This document shows positions 16,598 to 25,327 of a DNA stretch of 64,000 bases, in pieces; positions within the stretch are counted from its first letter, which is position 1; each line of letters opens with the position of its first letter. The position numbers and the translations under genes were made by a program. The stretch is from Palsa-513 sp050010595. GTDB lineage: Bacteria; Actinomycetota; Thermoleophilia; Solirubrobacterales; Solirubrobacteraceae. The stretch is from the NCBI GenBank assembly GCA_050010595.1, contig JBEKKS010000005.1, forward strand, positions 186,001 to 250,000. Reading direction: 5' to 3'. Below the pieces are notes generated by a model. That model saw nothing but the letters and a program-made list of their open reading frames with translations, did not search any database and had not been told where the DNA came from.

Positions 16598-17468
16598 GGA
16601 CGCCGTTCTCGCGCGCGCTCAAGACACCCGTCGTCATGATCTCGACGGCGCTCTGGCGGTCATAATCCGAGGCGGGTCCGCTGTGGACGAGCCGGCCGAG
16701 GTGAAGTATCGCCACGCGGTCGGCGACCGCGAACACGTCGTTCAAGTTGTGGGAGATCACGAGCACCGCGATCCCGCCGGCGGCGAGCCGCTCGATCAGC
16801 TCCAGCACCATCGCCGTTTGCGATACGCCAAGCGCCGCTGTCGGCTCGTCCATGATCACGAGCTTTGCGTCGCCCATTACCGCCCGAGCCACTGCGACGC
16901 TCTGCCGCTGGCCGCCCGATAGCGAGCCAACCGGTTGGCGGATCGAGCGCACGGAGGTGACCGAGAGACCGGCGAGCGTCTCGCGGGCGGTCAACTCCAT
17001 CGGCGTCTCGTTCAGCATGCCGTGCCTGCGAGTCTCCGCGCCGAGGAACATGTTGGCGACGATGTCGAGGTTGTCGCACAGGGCGAGATCCTGGTAGACG
17101 GTCGCAATGCCGAGCGTGGTGGCGTCGTGCGGGGTGCGAATGTGCACGCGCTCGCCGTTCCAGCGGATCTCACCGTGGTCGGCCTCGTGGATCCCGGCGA
17201 TCACCTTGATCAGTGTCGACTTGCCCGCGCCGTTGTCGCCGAGCAGCGCGGTAACGCGTCCCGCGGGCACCTCGAGGTCGACGCCGTCGAGCGCGGTGAC
17301 GGGACCGAAGTGCTTTGAGATGCTGCGCAGTGAGAGCAGGGCGCCAGAGGTGGCGCTACCCGCCGACGGACCGTCGCTGTCGGGGTTGCTCTCCCGGTCC
17401 GCCGAAGCGGACCGGGAGGCTTTCCCTTGCTGCGATTCGGTAGCCGCGTCTGTGGAATCGGCCATCAT
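16575..17468 (-). CDS. Sugar ABC transporter ATPase with a single nucleotide-binding domain
   Basis: A 297-residue ATPase with Walker A GDNGAGKS (77-84), Q-loop VYQDLAL, signature LSGGQRQ (183-189), Walker B VIMDEPTAAL and H-loop SHN. XylG/RbsA-type ATPases are normally about 500 residues with two fused domains; this one has only one, preceded by a Ser/Asp-rich 40-residue tail. The phrase LALCDNLD is shared exactly with the ABC domain fused to the histidine kinase two genes upstream in the operon, so the two are close paralogues. It could act as a homodimer, as other short family members are thought to do, or pair with the fused domain. Confidence 0.88.
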   Translation of the reverse strand: MMADSTDAATESQQGKASRSASADRESNPDSDGPSAGSATSGALLSLRSISKHFGPVTALDGVDLEVPAGRVTALLGDNGAGKSTLIKVIAGIHEADHGEIRWNGERVHIRTPHDATTLGIATVYQDLALCDNLDIVANMFLGAETRRHGMLNETPMELTARETLAGLSVTSVRSIRQPVGSLSGGQRQSVAVARAVMGDAKLVIMDEPTAALGVSQTAMVLELIERLAAGGIAVLVISHNLNDVFAVADRVAILHLGRLVHSGPASDYDRQSAVEIMTTGVLSARENGVHDTAART

Positions 17469-17499
17469 CGTCCGGAGCCTATAGAACGCGGCTTACTCA

Positions 17500-18753
17500 T
17501 TAGTGGATCTTGTACTTCGTGCAGTCCGCTGCGTAGCTCGGGCCCGTGGGCGGCGCGCCGGCGCAGATCTGCGATGCAGGGACGAACTGGTCCTTGACGA
17601 CCGTCTTCTCGATCGTCGCCGCCGTGACCCATTGCGGGGTCTCGAGCACCGACGGAATCGCGACGTTCGCCACGGTGTCTTGCGTGCTGCCGTTGATCAG
17701 GCTCTTCGGCGGGGTCACTCCTGCCCGCAGATACATCGCGAGCGCAGTCGCCGCCTGGGCCTCCAGGAAGACCGGCTTGTAGACCGTTCCGCACTGGTAG
17801 CCGCTGATGATGTTCTGCAGTCCAGGAAGCGAGGCATCCTGGCCTGTCGTCGGGAACGTGTACGGCTTGACCCCCTGCTGCTGCAGGTAGGTGATGATCG
17901 CGGCGGCCGTGGCGTCATTCGCCGTCAGGGTCGCGTTGGCCGTCGGGTGCGCCGTGAACGCCTGCTGGAACTGCGTCTCGGCCGTTGGCGGATCCCATGT
18001 TCCCGCCAGGTAGCCATTGGCTCCTTCGACGTCGGTCCAGCCCTTGCCGTTGAAGTAAGGGTTGAGGACGCTGAAGTAACCCTGCGCGAACTGCGTTGCG
18101 TTGTTGTCAGTCGCCGCACCGTGGTTCACGATCACCTGCGGGCTCTTGACTTTCCACTGCTTGACGCAGTCGACGAGGCCCTGACCTTCCAGCGCGCCGA
18201 CCTTGACGTTGTTGAAGCTGACGTAGTACTTGTCGGTGGTTGCACCGCCGAGCGTCAGCCGGTCATAGTCGATCACCTTGACGCCGGCCGCATTGGCCAG
18301 CTTCTCGACCTGGTCGCCGGTCGCCGAGTCCACCGGGGTGATCAGGAGCACCTTTGCACCAGCGGTGATGTCCGACTGGGCGTCGGTGATGAACGTGGAG
18401 TCACTGCCCTGTGCGTTCTGCACGATGATCTGGCTCGACGAGAGCCCGGCGGCCGCCATCGCCTTTGCCAGGTACGGTGCGTCGAACTCCGTCCAGCGGG
18501 TTGATGAAACCGTGTCCGGAAGGATCGCGGCAACCGAGCCAGTCCCCTTGGCGGCCAGTGGCTTCAGCGCCTTCATCGCCGAGAACGACGTGTTGAAGTC
18601 CGCGGAGGTGAGGTTCTTGTACGTCACCGCCGGCGTCTTCGTCGTCGGCTTGGCCTTCGCGGCCGCGAAACTAGTCTCACTCGCAAACAACGAGCCGGTG
18701 ATTGCTACCGACAGGATGCATGCGAACGCGACTCTGCTCTTTAGCAGAGACAT
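17500..18753 (-). CDS. Sugar ABC transporter substrate-binding protein, XylF-like
   Basis: A 417-residue periplasmic-binding-protein-like protein of the type 1 sugar-binding fold. The signal peptide is MSLLKSRVAFACILSVAITG with cleavage likely after TSFA; there is no convincing lipobox, so anchoring is unclear. Family features include TWDPPTAETQFQQAF, LTANDATAAAIITYL and TTGQDASLPGLQNI, as in xylose-binding proteins. ATG at 18753 follows a purine-rich GGGGAAGAAG; an open frame to 18822 adds 23 residues with no signal-peptide logic. The ligand cannot be read from the sequence. The promoter region upstream carries several ACGTGAA sites and a long palindrome. Confidence 0.87.
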   Translation of the reverse strand: MSLLKSRVAFACILSVAITGSLFASETSFAAAKAKPTTKTPAVTYKNLTSADFNTSFSAMKALKPLAAKGTGSVAAILPDTVSSTRWTEFDAPYLAKAMAAAGLSSSQIIVQNAQGSDSTFITDAQSDITAGAKVLLITPVDSATGDQVEKLANAAGVKVIDYDRLTLGGATTDKYYVSFNNVKVGALEGQGLVDCVKQWKVKSPQVIVNHGAATDNNATQFAQGYFSVLNPYFNGKGWTDVEGANGYLAGTWDPPTAETQFQQAFTAHPTANATLTANDATAAAIITYLQQQGVKPYTFPTTGQDASLPGLQNIISGYQCGTVYKPVFLEAQAATALAMYLRAGVTPPKSLINGSTQDTVANVAIPSVLETPQWVTAATIEKTVVKDQFVPASQICAGAPPTGPSYAADCTKYKIH

Positions 18754-18781
18754 TCTTCTTCCCCTCTCTCTCTTCTCTTTG

Positions 18782-18918
18782 ACGTGAAACGTTGACTCGG
18801 CGCACTGCCGCAGTCGCCGCAATCACGGGTAGCTCGAAGTTAGCGCCCGCTACGTGAACACAACATCAACGTTTCGTTCAGTTCCGGAATAAGACGTGAA
18901 CACGTTCACGTCTTATTC
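18782..18918 (-). promoter_or_regulatory. Regulatory region before the xylF-like gene: 15-bp palindrome and repeated ACGTGAA
   Basis: Two 15-base arms (18887-18901 and 18904-18918) are perfect reverse complements around an AC centre; the core is GTGAACACGTTCAC. The right arm runs into the stop codon of the response regulator. ACGTGAA also occurs at 18782-18788 and 18852-18858. GAAACGTTGA (18786-18795) is the exact inverse of TCAACGTTTC (18866-18875). Lack of a T-run and the multiple half-sites favour an operator cluster over a plain terminator. The cognate regulator is not known. Confidence 0.6.
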
Positions 18919-19633
18919 ACTCCGGGGCGAGCCGGTAGCCAAGCCGGGGCTGAGTGAGAATCAGCGGTGGGCCCCCCTCGAGCTCCAACTTGGCGCGCAG
19001 GCGACGTACGTAGACGCGAACGTACTCGGTTTCGGACTCGTACCCCGGGCCCCAGACGCGCCGCAGCAGCTGCGCGTGCGTCAGCAGCTTGCCGCGGTTG
19101 ACGACGAGCTCGCGCAGCAGGGCGAACTCGGTGGGCGTCAGATGAAGCTCTGTGCCGTCCCGCGTCACCTGGCGGCTTGCGAGATCCATCTCGAGCCCGT
19201 GACCGAGCGTGGCCCGAGTGCTCTGCGCCTCGACCGGGGCGGGGCGCGTGCGCCGCAGCGTTGCCGCGATGCGCGCGAGGAGCTCGTCGATGCTGAACGG
19301 CTTGGTCATGTAGTCGTCGGCACCGAGATTGAGCGCCGCGACCTTGTCGTGATCGCCGCCGCGGGCCGAGACGACCATGACGCCGACGCTAGAGCGCTCG
19401 CGGACCTGCTTGCAAAGCTCGAACCCGTCCACCGACGGCAGCATGAGGTCGAGCAGGATCAGGTCGGGCTGCTCGGTCTCTAGGAGTTGCAGAACGTGGG
19501 CACCGTCGGTCGAGACGACAGTCTCGAAGCCGCGCACCGCGAGGTTCGAGCGGATCAGGTCGACGATGTTCGGGTCGTCCTCTACGACCAGGATCTTCGT
19601 CGGGGGCGCGCTCTCAGACATCGGCGAGGTCAT
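18917..19633 (-). CDS. OmpR/KdpE-type response regulator
   Basis: A 238-residue regulator. The receiver domain has the acidic pair in VVEDD, phospho-acceptor Asp62 in LILLDLMLPSVDG, a Ser-type switch in VVSARG and Lys in MTKPFS. A winged-helix trans_reg_C domain follows (LTPTEFALLRELVVNRGKLL to YVRRLRAKLE). It overlaps the kinase gene by 20 bases, so the pair is co-translated. Its targets are probably the downstream transporter promoter and perhaps its own operon; this is inferred from position. Confidence 0.93.
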   Translation of the reverse strand: MTSPMSESAPPTKILVVEDDPNIVDLIRSNLAVRGFETVVSTDGAHVLQLLETEQPDLILLDLMLPSVDGFELCKQVRERSSVGVMVVSARGGDHDKVAALNLGADDYMTKPFSIDELLARIAATLRRTRPAPVEAQSTRATLGHGLEMDLASRQVTRDGTELHLTPTEFALLRELVVNRGKLLTHAQLLRRVWGPGYESETEYVRVYVRRLRAKLELEGGPPLILTQPRLGYRLAPE

Positions 19634-22091
19634 GATCCTCCGTGTAGCGCTGCGATGAGTCGGGACCGCTGATCGGCAGCCTCACCACGAAGCGGGTGCC
19701 GCGCTCAAGTCGCTCGAGAGTGATCTCGCCGAGGTGAGCGTCGACTATGCCCTTGGCGATCGACAATCCCAGACCGGCTCCGGCCGCGGGGCCGACGCCG
19801 CCGCTGCGCGGCTCGAACAGCGCGCTTGCGACCTCCTCCGGCAGGCCGCCGCCGTCGTCGGTCACACTCACCTCGACGCCGTGTTCTTCGTCGCCGGCTG
19901 CCTCGACCACAACCCGGGTTCCTTCCGGATTGTGGCGCAGCGCGTTCTCGAGCAGGTTCAGGAAAACCTGCTCCAGGCGATCATGGTCGGCCCAGATCAC
20001 CGGCAGGTCAGGGTGGCAGTCGACGTCGATGACTGCAGCCTGGGCTGGCGGGAGACACGCGATTGCGACATCGATGACCACCGGTAGCGTGCACCAGTCC
20101 GGGACCAACCGCATCGTCGAGGACTCGATCGCCGAGAAATCGAGCAGGTCGACAACGAGGCGGCTGAGGCGGGCCGACTCGGCGCTGATTCGCGTGAGAA
20201 AGCGCCTCTCGGACGCGTTGTCCCACGTGACATCAGGCGCCATGAGGCTGGAGGCGTAACCACCGATCGCGGTCAGCGGTGTGCGCAGCTCGTGGCTCAG
20301 GCGCGAGAGAAATCCTCGTTGGAGCTCGCGCGAGCGCCGCAGCGCGCTCGCCTCCTGCCGAGCGCGCTCAGATTCTTCGCGTTCGCGCGCCAGGCGCAGC
20401 GAGTTGGCGGTGTCCTCCATCAACGCGATCGCGCCGGGCGGTTCGGTAGGCGCCCGCCACTGGGCGAGCAGCAGGCCGGCACCCCCGGGGGCCGAGAAGC
20501 GCACGGCCATGCAGCAGTTGCCGTCCGCCGGGACGATGCTTCTCGCCTTGCCGTCCCGCGCATCGCCCTCGAGCATCGTCGCGGCCGCTTGCACCAACCC
20601 GGCGGACGGGCCCACGCTCTCGCCGGAGGAATCGACTGCGAGCCAGGTGTCGGCGGTTTCATCGCCCACGCCGGCGGTCAGCAGCGCGACACGCTCGGCC
20701 AAGAGACCCTCTCGCAGCGTGTTCAACACGATCGCCAGACCAGCGGCCGACGGAACAGGTCCCGCGAGCGTCTCCAGCACCACGCGGATCGTCTCGAGCA
20801 CGCGATTGCGTCCGGTGACCTCGCCGAGCAGATGCTCACGCTCGACCGCGCTCGCGATGTATCCCGCATAGAGGTTGACGAGCTGGCGCTCGTCGCTTGG
20901 CGGGTGCCCTGGAACCTCACGGAACACCGTGATCACGCCGACCAGCCGGTCCGCGCCCACTACCGGCACCGACCAGGAGCTGCGCACGCGCGCCTGCGCT
21001 GCCAAGGACTGCCACGGGGCCCATGCAGGACTCGAGCGGATGTCGAAATCGATCACCGCCTCGCCCGATTGGGCCGCGACTCCCACGGGCCCGCCGGCAA
21101 TGTCAAACGGTAGGTCCGACCACGCATCGGCCATGGCTGCCGGGAGCCCAAGGGCGCCGGCGACGCGCAGCCGCTGGCCGTCGACGAGATGAACACAGAG
21201 CCTGGGCGCCCCGAGCGCGCCGGCGAGCGCCGACACGATCAACGGCAGTGTCGAGGAGGGCTCCGCCGAGGCAAGCTGGTCAGCGAGACCATGAAGCCGA
21301 CTCAGCTGTCGCCGAGCCGAAGAGCTGACCGGCTGGCCGGAGATGAAAGCCACGATGTCCTCGGGGTGCGAGTCGGCCGGATTGACGTCTGCGGCGATCC
21401 GGCCGCGGCGCAGCACGACGATGCGGTCCGCAAGGCGAAAGATCTGATCGATGTCGTGCGAGACCAGCAACACGGTCGTGCCACGCTCGCGAACGATCGC
21501 GGTCAGCTTGTCGACCTGGGCCGACTCGTTCACTCCCAGCGCCGTCGTTGGCTCGTCGAGCACGAGCAGCTTGGGCCGACTGGCCATCGCACGCGCGACC
21601 GCGACGAGTTGGCGCTCGCCGCCGGAAAGGGACCCCACCCGGCGGGTGGTGTCCATCACATTGATCTCGAGGTCGGCAAGGAGCTGCCGGGCGGCGTCAT
21701 GAAAGCGCGGCGCCGAGCGGAGCAGCCGCGAGTCCTCGCTGCCGAGCAGCAAGTTCGACGCGACGTCCAGGTTGTCGCACAGGGCGAGGTTCTGCCACAC
21801 CACTGTGACGCCGCGCCGCGTTGCCGCGGCGGGCGTCGAGCCGATCCGTTCGTTGTCGATGTAGACGTGGCCGCTCGTCGGGACCATGTCGCCACCGATG
21901 CAACGCACGAGCGTCGACTTGCCCGCCCCGTTCTCGCCCGCGAGCGCGACCGTCTCGCCCGGGCTGATCTCGAGATCGAGCGCGTCGAGCGCGTTGAACG
22001 CGTCGTAGCGAACGCTGAGCGCCTCGACGCGAAGGAGCGGCGCAGTCGCGCGGCCCGCTTGCTCTGTGGGCATGACGGCCATCCTAGACAT
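19614..22091 (-). CDS. Fused ABC-transporter ATPase / GAF / histidine kinase
   Basis: About 825 residues from ATG at 22091 (TTG at 22109 and ATGs at 22082 and 22073 are alternatives). Residues about 20-256 form a complete sugar-type ABC ATPase: Walker A GENGAGKS (52-59), Q-loop VWQNLAL, signature LSGGERQ (155-161), Walker B LLVLDEP (175-181), H-loop His in LVSHD. A GAF-like region (about 265-420) and a second weaker GAF-like region (430-575) follow. The kinase end has H-box LSHELRTP (His near 600), N-box NLLENALRHN, G1 DDGGGLP and G2 GAGLGLSIAKG. No membrane helix is seen. It heads the operon with the response regulator and a transporter whose own ATPase is half-sized. It may couple transport state to signalling. 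Confidence 0.88.
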   Translation of the reverse strand: MSRMAVMPTEQAGRATAPLLRVEALSVRYDAFNALDALDLEISPGETVALAGENGAGKSTLVRCIGGDMVPTSGHVYIDNERIGSTPAAATRRGVTVVWQNLALCDNLDVASNLLLGSEDSRLLRSAPRFHDAARQLLADLEINVMDTTRRVGSLSGGERQLVAVARAMASRPKLLVLDEPTTALGVNESAQVDKLTAIVRERGTTVLLVSHDIDQIFRLADRIVVLRRGRIAADVNPADSHPEDIVAFISGQPVSSSARRQLSRLHGLADQLASAEPSSTLPLIVSALAGALGAPRLCVHLVDGQRLRVAGALGLPAAMADAWSDLPFDIAGGPVGVAAQSGEAVIDFDIRSSPAWAPWQSLAAQARVRSSWSVPVVGADRLVGVITVFREVPGHPPSDERQLVNLYAGYIASAVEREHLLGEVTGRNRVLETIRVVLETLAGPVPSAAGLAIVLNTLREGLLAERVALLTAGVGDETADTWLAVDSSGESVGPSAGLVQAAATMLEGDARDGKARSIVPADGNCCMAVRFSAPGGAGLLLAQWRAPTEPPGAIALMEDTANSLRLAREREESERARQEASALRRSRELQRGFLSRLSHELRTPLTAIGGYASSLMAPDVTWDNASERRFLTRISAESARLSRLVVDLLDFSAIESSTMRLVPDWCTLPVVIDVAIACLPPAQAAVIDVDCHPDLPVIWADHDRLEQVFLNLLENALRHNPEGTRVVVEAAGDEEHGVEVSVTDDGGGLPEEVASALFEPRSGGVGPAAGAGLGLSIAKGIVDAHLGEITLERLERGTRFVVRLPISGPDSSQRYTEDHDLADV

Positions 22092-22201
22092 TGTGCTGTA
22101 GGTGACCAAACACGCACGCCGCCAGCGGAAAGCGAGCGCCGACCTAGCCTGGCCTGGCAGGCGAAGGAGCTCCCTGCGCGGTTGGGCTAGATTGTCGTGC
22201 G

Positions 22202-25048
22202 ATGCCCCAAGGAAGGGCGGGCGCCGAGGACGTATCGCTGCTCGAGCGGGATCGCGAGCTCGCCGCGATCGACGGTTTGCTCAGCCGTGCCGTGGCGCAA
22301 GACGGCGGCTTGCTGCTGGTAGAAGGGCCTGCCGGGATCGGAAAGACGACCCTGCTCGCGTGGGCGCGTGAGCGTGCCAGGCGCGCCGGACTCCCACCCC
22401 TCCACGCTCGCGGCGGCGAATTGGAGCGCGAGTTTCCCTACGGGATCGTGCGCCAGCTGCTCGAATCGCCGGTACGGACTGCCACCGCGTCGCGGCGGCG
22501 GCGACTCCTCTCGGGAGCTGCAGGACTCGCCACACCTGTAATCGTGGGAGCGCAGGCAGACGAGGAGCCGGCAGGCGAGTTCGCGCTGCTGCATGGCCTG
22601 TACTGGCTCGTCGCGAACCTCGCCGCCCAGTCGCCGGTCGCGCTGATCGTCGATGACGCGCAGTGGGCGGACGCCGCTTCGCTGCGCTTCCTGATCCACC
22701 TCGCGCGGCGGCTCGAAGGGTTGCCCGTCGCGCTGATCGCCTCGATCAGGACCGCTGAGGAAGGATCTGCTTCGCCGCTGCTGCACGGTCTACAGGGCAG
22801 CCCGGATGCGGCCGTCGTGACGGTCGAGGCACTGAGCGACACGGCTGTCGCACGGCTGCTCACGGCCGACTTTGGCCGGCGCCCCGCTACCAGCTTCGTC
22901 GCAGCATGTCGCGTTGCCGCCGGCGGGAATCCGTTTCTCGTGCATGAGCTGGCTGCGTCCCTGATCGCGGACGGCATCGGGCCGGACGCGGAGGCTGCTG
23001 CGGGCGTCGGCTCCGTCGGGCCGAGCACGGTGGCGCGCGCCACGCTCGGGCGGCTCGGTCACCTTTCCGAAGACGCCGTCGCGATGGCGCGCGCCATCGC
23101 CGTGCTCGGAGGCGACGCGACGCTGCCGCGTACGGCACTCGTGGCAGGGCTCGACCCACCGCGGGCAAGCGCCGCTCTCGACACGCTCGTCGGAGCCGGC
23201 ATCGTGCTCGCGAGCGGCGAGCCAGAGTTCAACCACCCGATCGTGCGCGCCGCGATCTACAACGACCTGCCGCCGGGCGAGCGCTCCAACCGTCACCGGC
23301 AGGTCGCCGAGTTACTGGCTCGAGAAGGCGCGGAGCTCGACGCGGTCGCAGGACATCTCCTACAGAGCCGGCCAGCCGGCTCCGGCGACACGATCGCGAC
23401 GCTGCGCGCAGCCGCGTCCCACGCGCGATCAGTCGGCGCGCCGGAAAGCGCGACCGTGTACCTGAAACGAGCGCTCGCTGAGGGCTGCGAGCGCGAACTG
23501 CGGACCGCGCTGCTGCTCGAATTGGCCGCTGCCGAGCAACTCGCTCACGATCCTGCGGCGCTCACTCACCTCGAGGAGGTTCGCGTCGGCGCGCAAGCGC
23601 CGCTCGACCGCGCGAGAGCCGCGATCGAGCAGGCAGGGATCCTCGTCTACAGCGGGGATTGGCAACGTCCCAAGGCACTGGTTGAGAGCGCCCTCATCGA
23701 GATCGGCGGTCGCGACGCCGCGCTCAGCCTGCGAGCCGAAGGCGTCAGTGCTGGCATGGCGGCTTACGACCCGCGCCTCGTTGGCGATCTCGAGCCGCGC
23801 CTGCCCGCGCTGCGCAAGCGCGCGATGCGAGGCGGCGATGCGGCGCGGCCGCTCGCGATGCTGCTCGCCGGCATCGACGCCTCGCGCGGCGAGGCGCGCG
23901 AGGATGTCTTTCGCCTGCTCGAGCGTGGCTGGGGTGACGGCCGCGTCATTGACGATGCCGTCGGCCGACAACTGCTGCCGCAAGTTCTCTACGCGCTCGT
24001 TTTCTACGACGAGCTCGATCGGGCCCGAGAGATCGTGGATGTCGTGCGCGAGGCTGCCGGAAGACGTGGCTCGATGATCGACTTCCTGATGGCGAGCACT
24101 TTTGCGGCGAGCATCGCAGCGAAGGGCGGAGACCTGACGGCGGCGGAGGGTGAGCTTCGCGCCAGCTGCGAAACGGCACTGGAACACGGCATCCTCTTCG
24201 CTCTCCCCACTCTCCTCTGGGGTGCGATCGACGTGCTGCTCGAGCGACCGGAGACGGCCGACCTCGGCGCGCTGGCGCCGACGCTCGAGCTCGGACCGAT
24301 GGAGGAGGTCTTCAGTGGCACGCTGATCCGGTACGTTCGTGCGACGCTGCGGATCGCTGCCGGCGAGCCTGCGGCGGCGATCGCGGACTTGCGCCGGGCC
24401 GGCGAAGTTGCCCGGGCGCTTGGATTCGTCAACCCGAACACCCTCCCGTGGCGCTCGGCGCTGGCGACGGCATTGGTGACGGCGGGTAAGGACAGGGACG
24501 AGGCACTCTCGCTCGCCACCGCTGAGCTCGCTGACGCGCGGCACATCGGCGTCGCGCGCGGGATCGGCGTCAGCCTCCGTGCACTCGGCCTGGTCGAGCA
24601 CGACGATCAGCAGCTCGCTCACCTGGAAGGGGCGGTTGCCGTGCTTGCCGGCTCCCCGGCACGACTCGAACACGCCCGAGCGCTGGTCGAGCTCGGTGCC
24701 GCGCGGCGCCGCCGCGGGCAGCGCGCGGCCGCGCGCGAGCCGCTGCGTCAGGGGCTCGAGCTGGCGGCGCGCTGCGGCGCGACACGACTTGCCGAGCGCG
24801 CGCGCACGGAGCTCACCGCAACGGGTGCGCGGCCCAGGCGCCAGTACACGACCTCGCGCGACGCGCTGACCCCCAGCGAGCTGCGCGTAGCGCGGCTCGC
24901 GGCGGAGGGGCGCACGAGTGAGCAGATCGCCCAGATGCTGTTCGTGACGACGCGAACGATCGACGCGCACCTGCAACACAGCTACGCGAAGCTCGGGATC
25001 AACTCACGCCGACAACTCGCGGCCGCGCTGGGGGACGACGCGTCCTAG
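22202..25048 (+). CDS. Large LuxR-family regulator with AAA ATPase domain (LAL type)
   Basis: A 948-residue regulator. The N-terminal ATPase domain has Walker A EGPAGIGKTT (about 41-50) and Walker B ALIVDDAQWAD. A long helical, TPR-like middle follows. The C-terminal LuxR helix-turn-helix is clear (LTPSELRVARLAAEGRTSEQ, then FVTTRTIDAHLQHSYAKLGI). Such proteins are ligand- and ATP-dependent activators; the inducer is unknown. It is transcribed away from the fused kinase operon, with roughly 110 bp between the start codons, so shared promoter control is possible. ATG at 22202 is used. Confidence 0.9.
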   Translation: MPQGRAGAEDVSLLERDRELAAIDGLLSRAVAQDGGLLLVEGPAGIGKTTLLAWARERARRAGLPPLHARGGELEREFPYGIVRQLLESPVRTATASRRRRLLSGAAGLATPVIVGAQADEEPAGEFALLHGLYWLVANLAAQSPVALIVDDAQWADAASLRFLIHLARRLEGLPVALIASIRTAEEGSASPLLHGLQGSPDAAVVTVEALSDTAVARLLTADFGRRPATSFVAACRVAAGGNPFLVHELAASLIADGIGPDAEAAAGVGSVGPSTVARATLGRLGHLSEDAVAMARAIAVLGGDATLPRTALVAGLDPPRASAALDTLVGAGIVLASGEPEFNHPIVRAAIYNDLPPGERSNRHRQVAELLAREGAELDAVAGHLLQSRPAGSGDTIATLRAAASHARSVGAPESATVYLKRALAEGCERELRTALLLELAAAEQLAHDPAALTHLEEVRVGAQAPLDRARAAIEQAGILVYSGDWQRPKALVESALIEIGGRDAALSLRAEGVSAGMAAYDPRLVGDLEPRLPALRKRAMRGGDAARPLAMLLAGIDASRGEAREDVFRLLERGWGDGRVIDDAVGRQLLPQVLYALVFYDELDRAREIVDVVREAAGRRGSMIDFLMASTFAASIAAKGGDLTAAEGELRASCETALEHGILFALPTLLWGAIDVLLERPETADLGALAPTLELGPMEEVFSGTLIRYVRATLRIAAGEPAAAIADLRRAGEVARALGFVNPNTLPWRSALATALVTAGKDRDEALSLATAELADARHIGVARGIGVSLRALGLVEHDDQQLAHLEGAVAVLAGSPARLEHARALVELGAARRRRGQRAAAREPLRQGLELAARCGATRLAERARTELTATGARPRRQYTTSRDALTPSELRVARLAAEGRTSEQIAQMLFVTTRTIDAHLQHSYAKLGINSRRQLAAALGDDAS

Positions 25049-25054
25049 CAAAAG

Positions 25055-25073
25055 ATTGGTAGCGGCTACCAAT
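25055..25073. promoter_or_regulatory. Operator-like palindrome
   Basis: ATTGGTAGC and GCTACCAAT are perfect reverse complements around a single G. The site lies 6 bases after the LuxR stop and 35 bases before the next start. The near-zero loop argues against a terminator and for a dimeric-repressor site; no regulator can be assigned. Confidence 0.5.
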
Positions 25074-25108
25074 GCGAGGCGCGCGCGGCTTTTGAAAGGC
25101 TCGCGGAA

Positions 25109-25327
25109 ATGGGGGCACAGAGGACCGCTCGGGTCGTGCTCGACCTCGAAGCAGGCGAGCCGATCAGCGGCGTGATCAGCGGCCCGGGCGGTCCTCCCCA
25201 ATCGTTTCGAGGCTGGCTCGAGCTCACGGTCGTGCTCGAGCGAGTTCGCGCGAGCGACCGGGAGAGCCCAGCAGGCGATGGCGATCGGGCGTCGGGGCGT
25301 CGCCCAAGTGCGAAGGAGCACGCGTGA
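25109..25327 (+). CDS. Small unknown protein, 72 residues
   Basis: The N-terminal part VVLDLEAGEPISGVISGPGG and FRGWLELTVVLERVR looks like a folded, conserved small domain; the last 20 residues are polar and likely disordered. I do not recognise a named family. ATG at 25109 has AAAGG about nine bases upstream. Its stop overlaps the GTG of the collagen-like gene in GTGA, which supports it being translated. A palindromic operator candidate sits just upstream. Confidence 0.55.
   Translation: MGAQRTARVVLDLEAGEPISGVISGPGGPPQSFRGWLELTVVLERVRASDRESPAGDGDRASGRRPSAKEHA

Noticed and set aside
15395..16639. 414-codon plus-strand open frame opposite the XylH-like permease
   Set aside because: Asp/Arg/His-rich composition typical of the reverse complement of a membrane-protein gene; no start signal or domain.
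23429..24979. 516-codon minus-strand open frame inside the LuxR-family gene
   Set aside because: The plus-strand frame has clear AAA and LuxR motifs; the antisense one is low-complexity Arg/Glu-rich with no recognisable fold.
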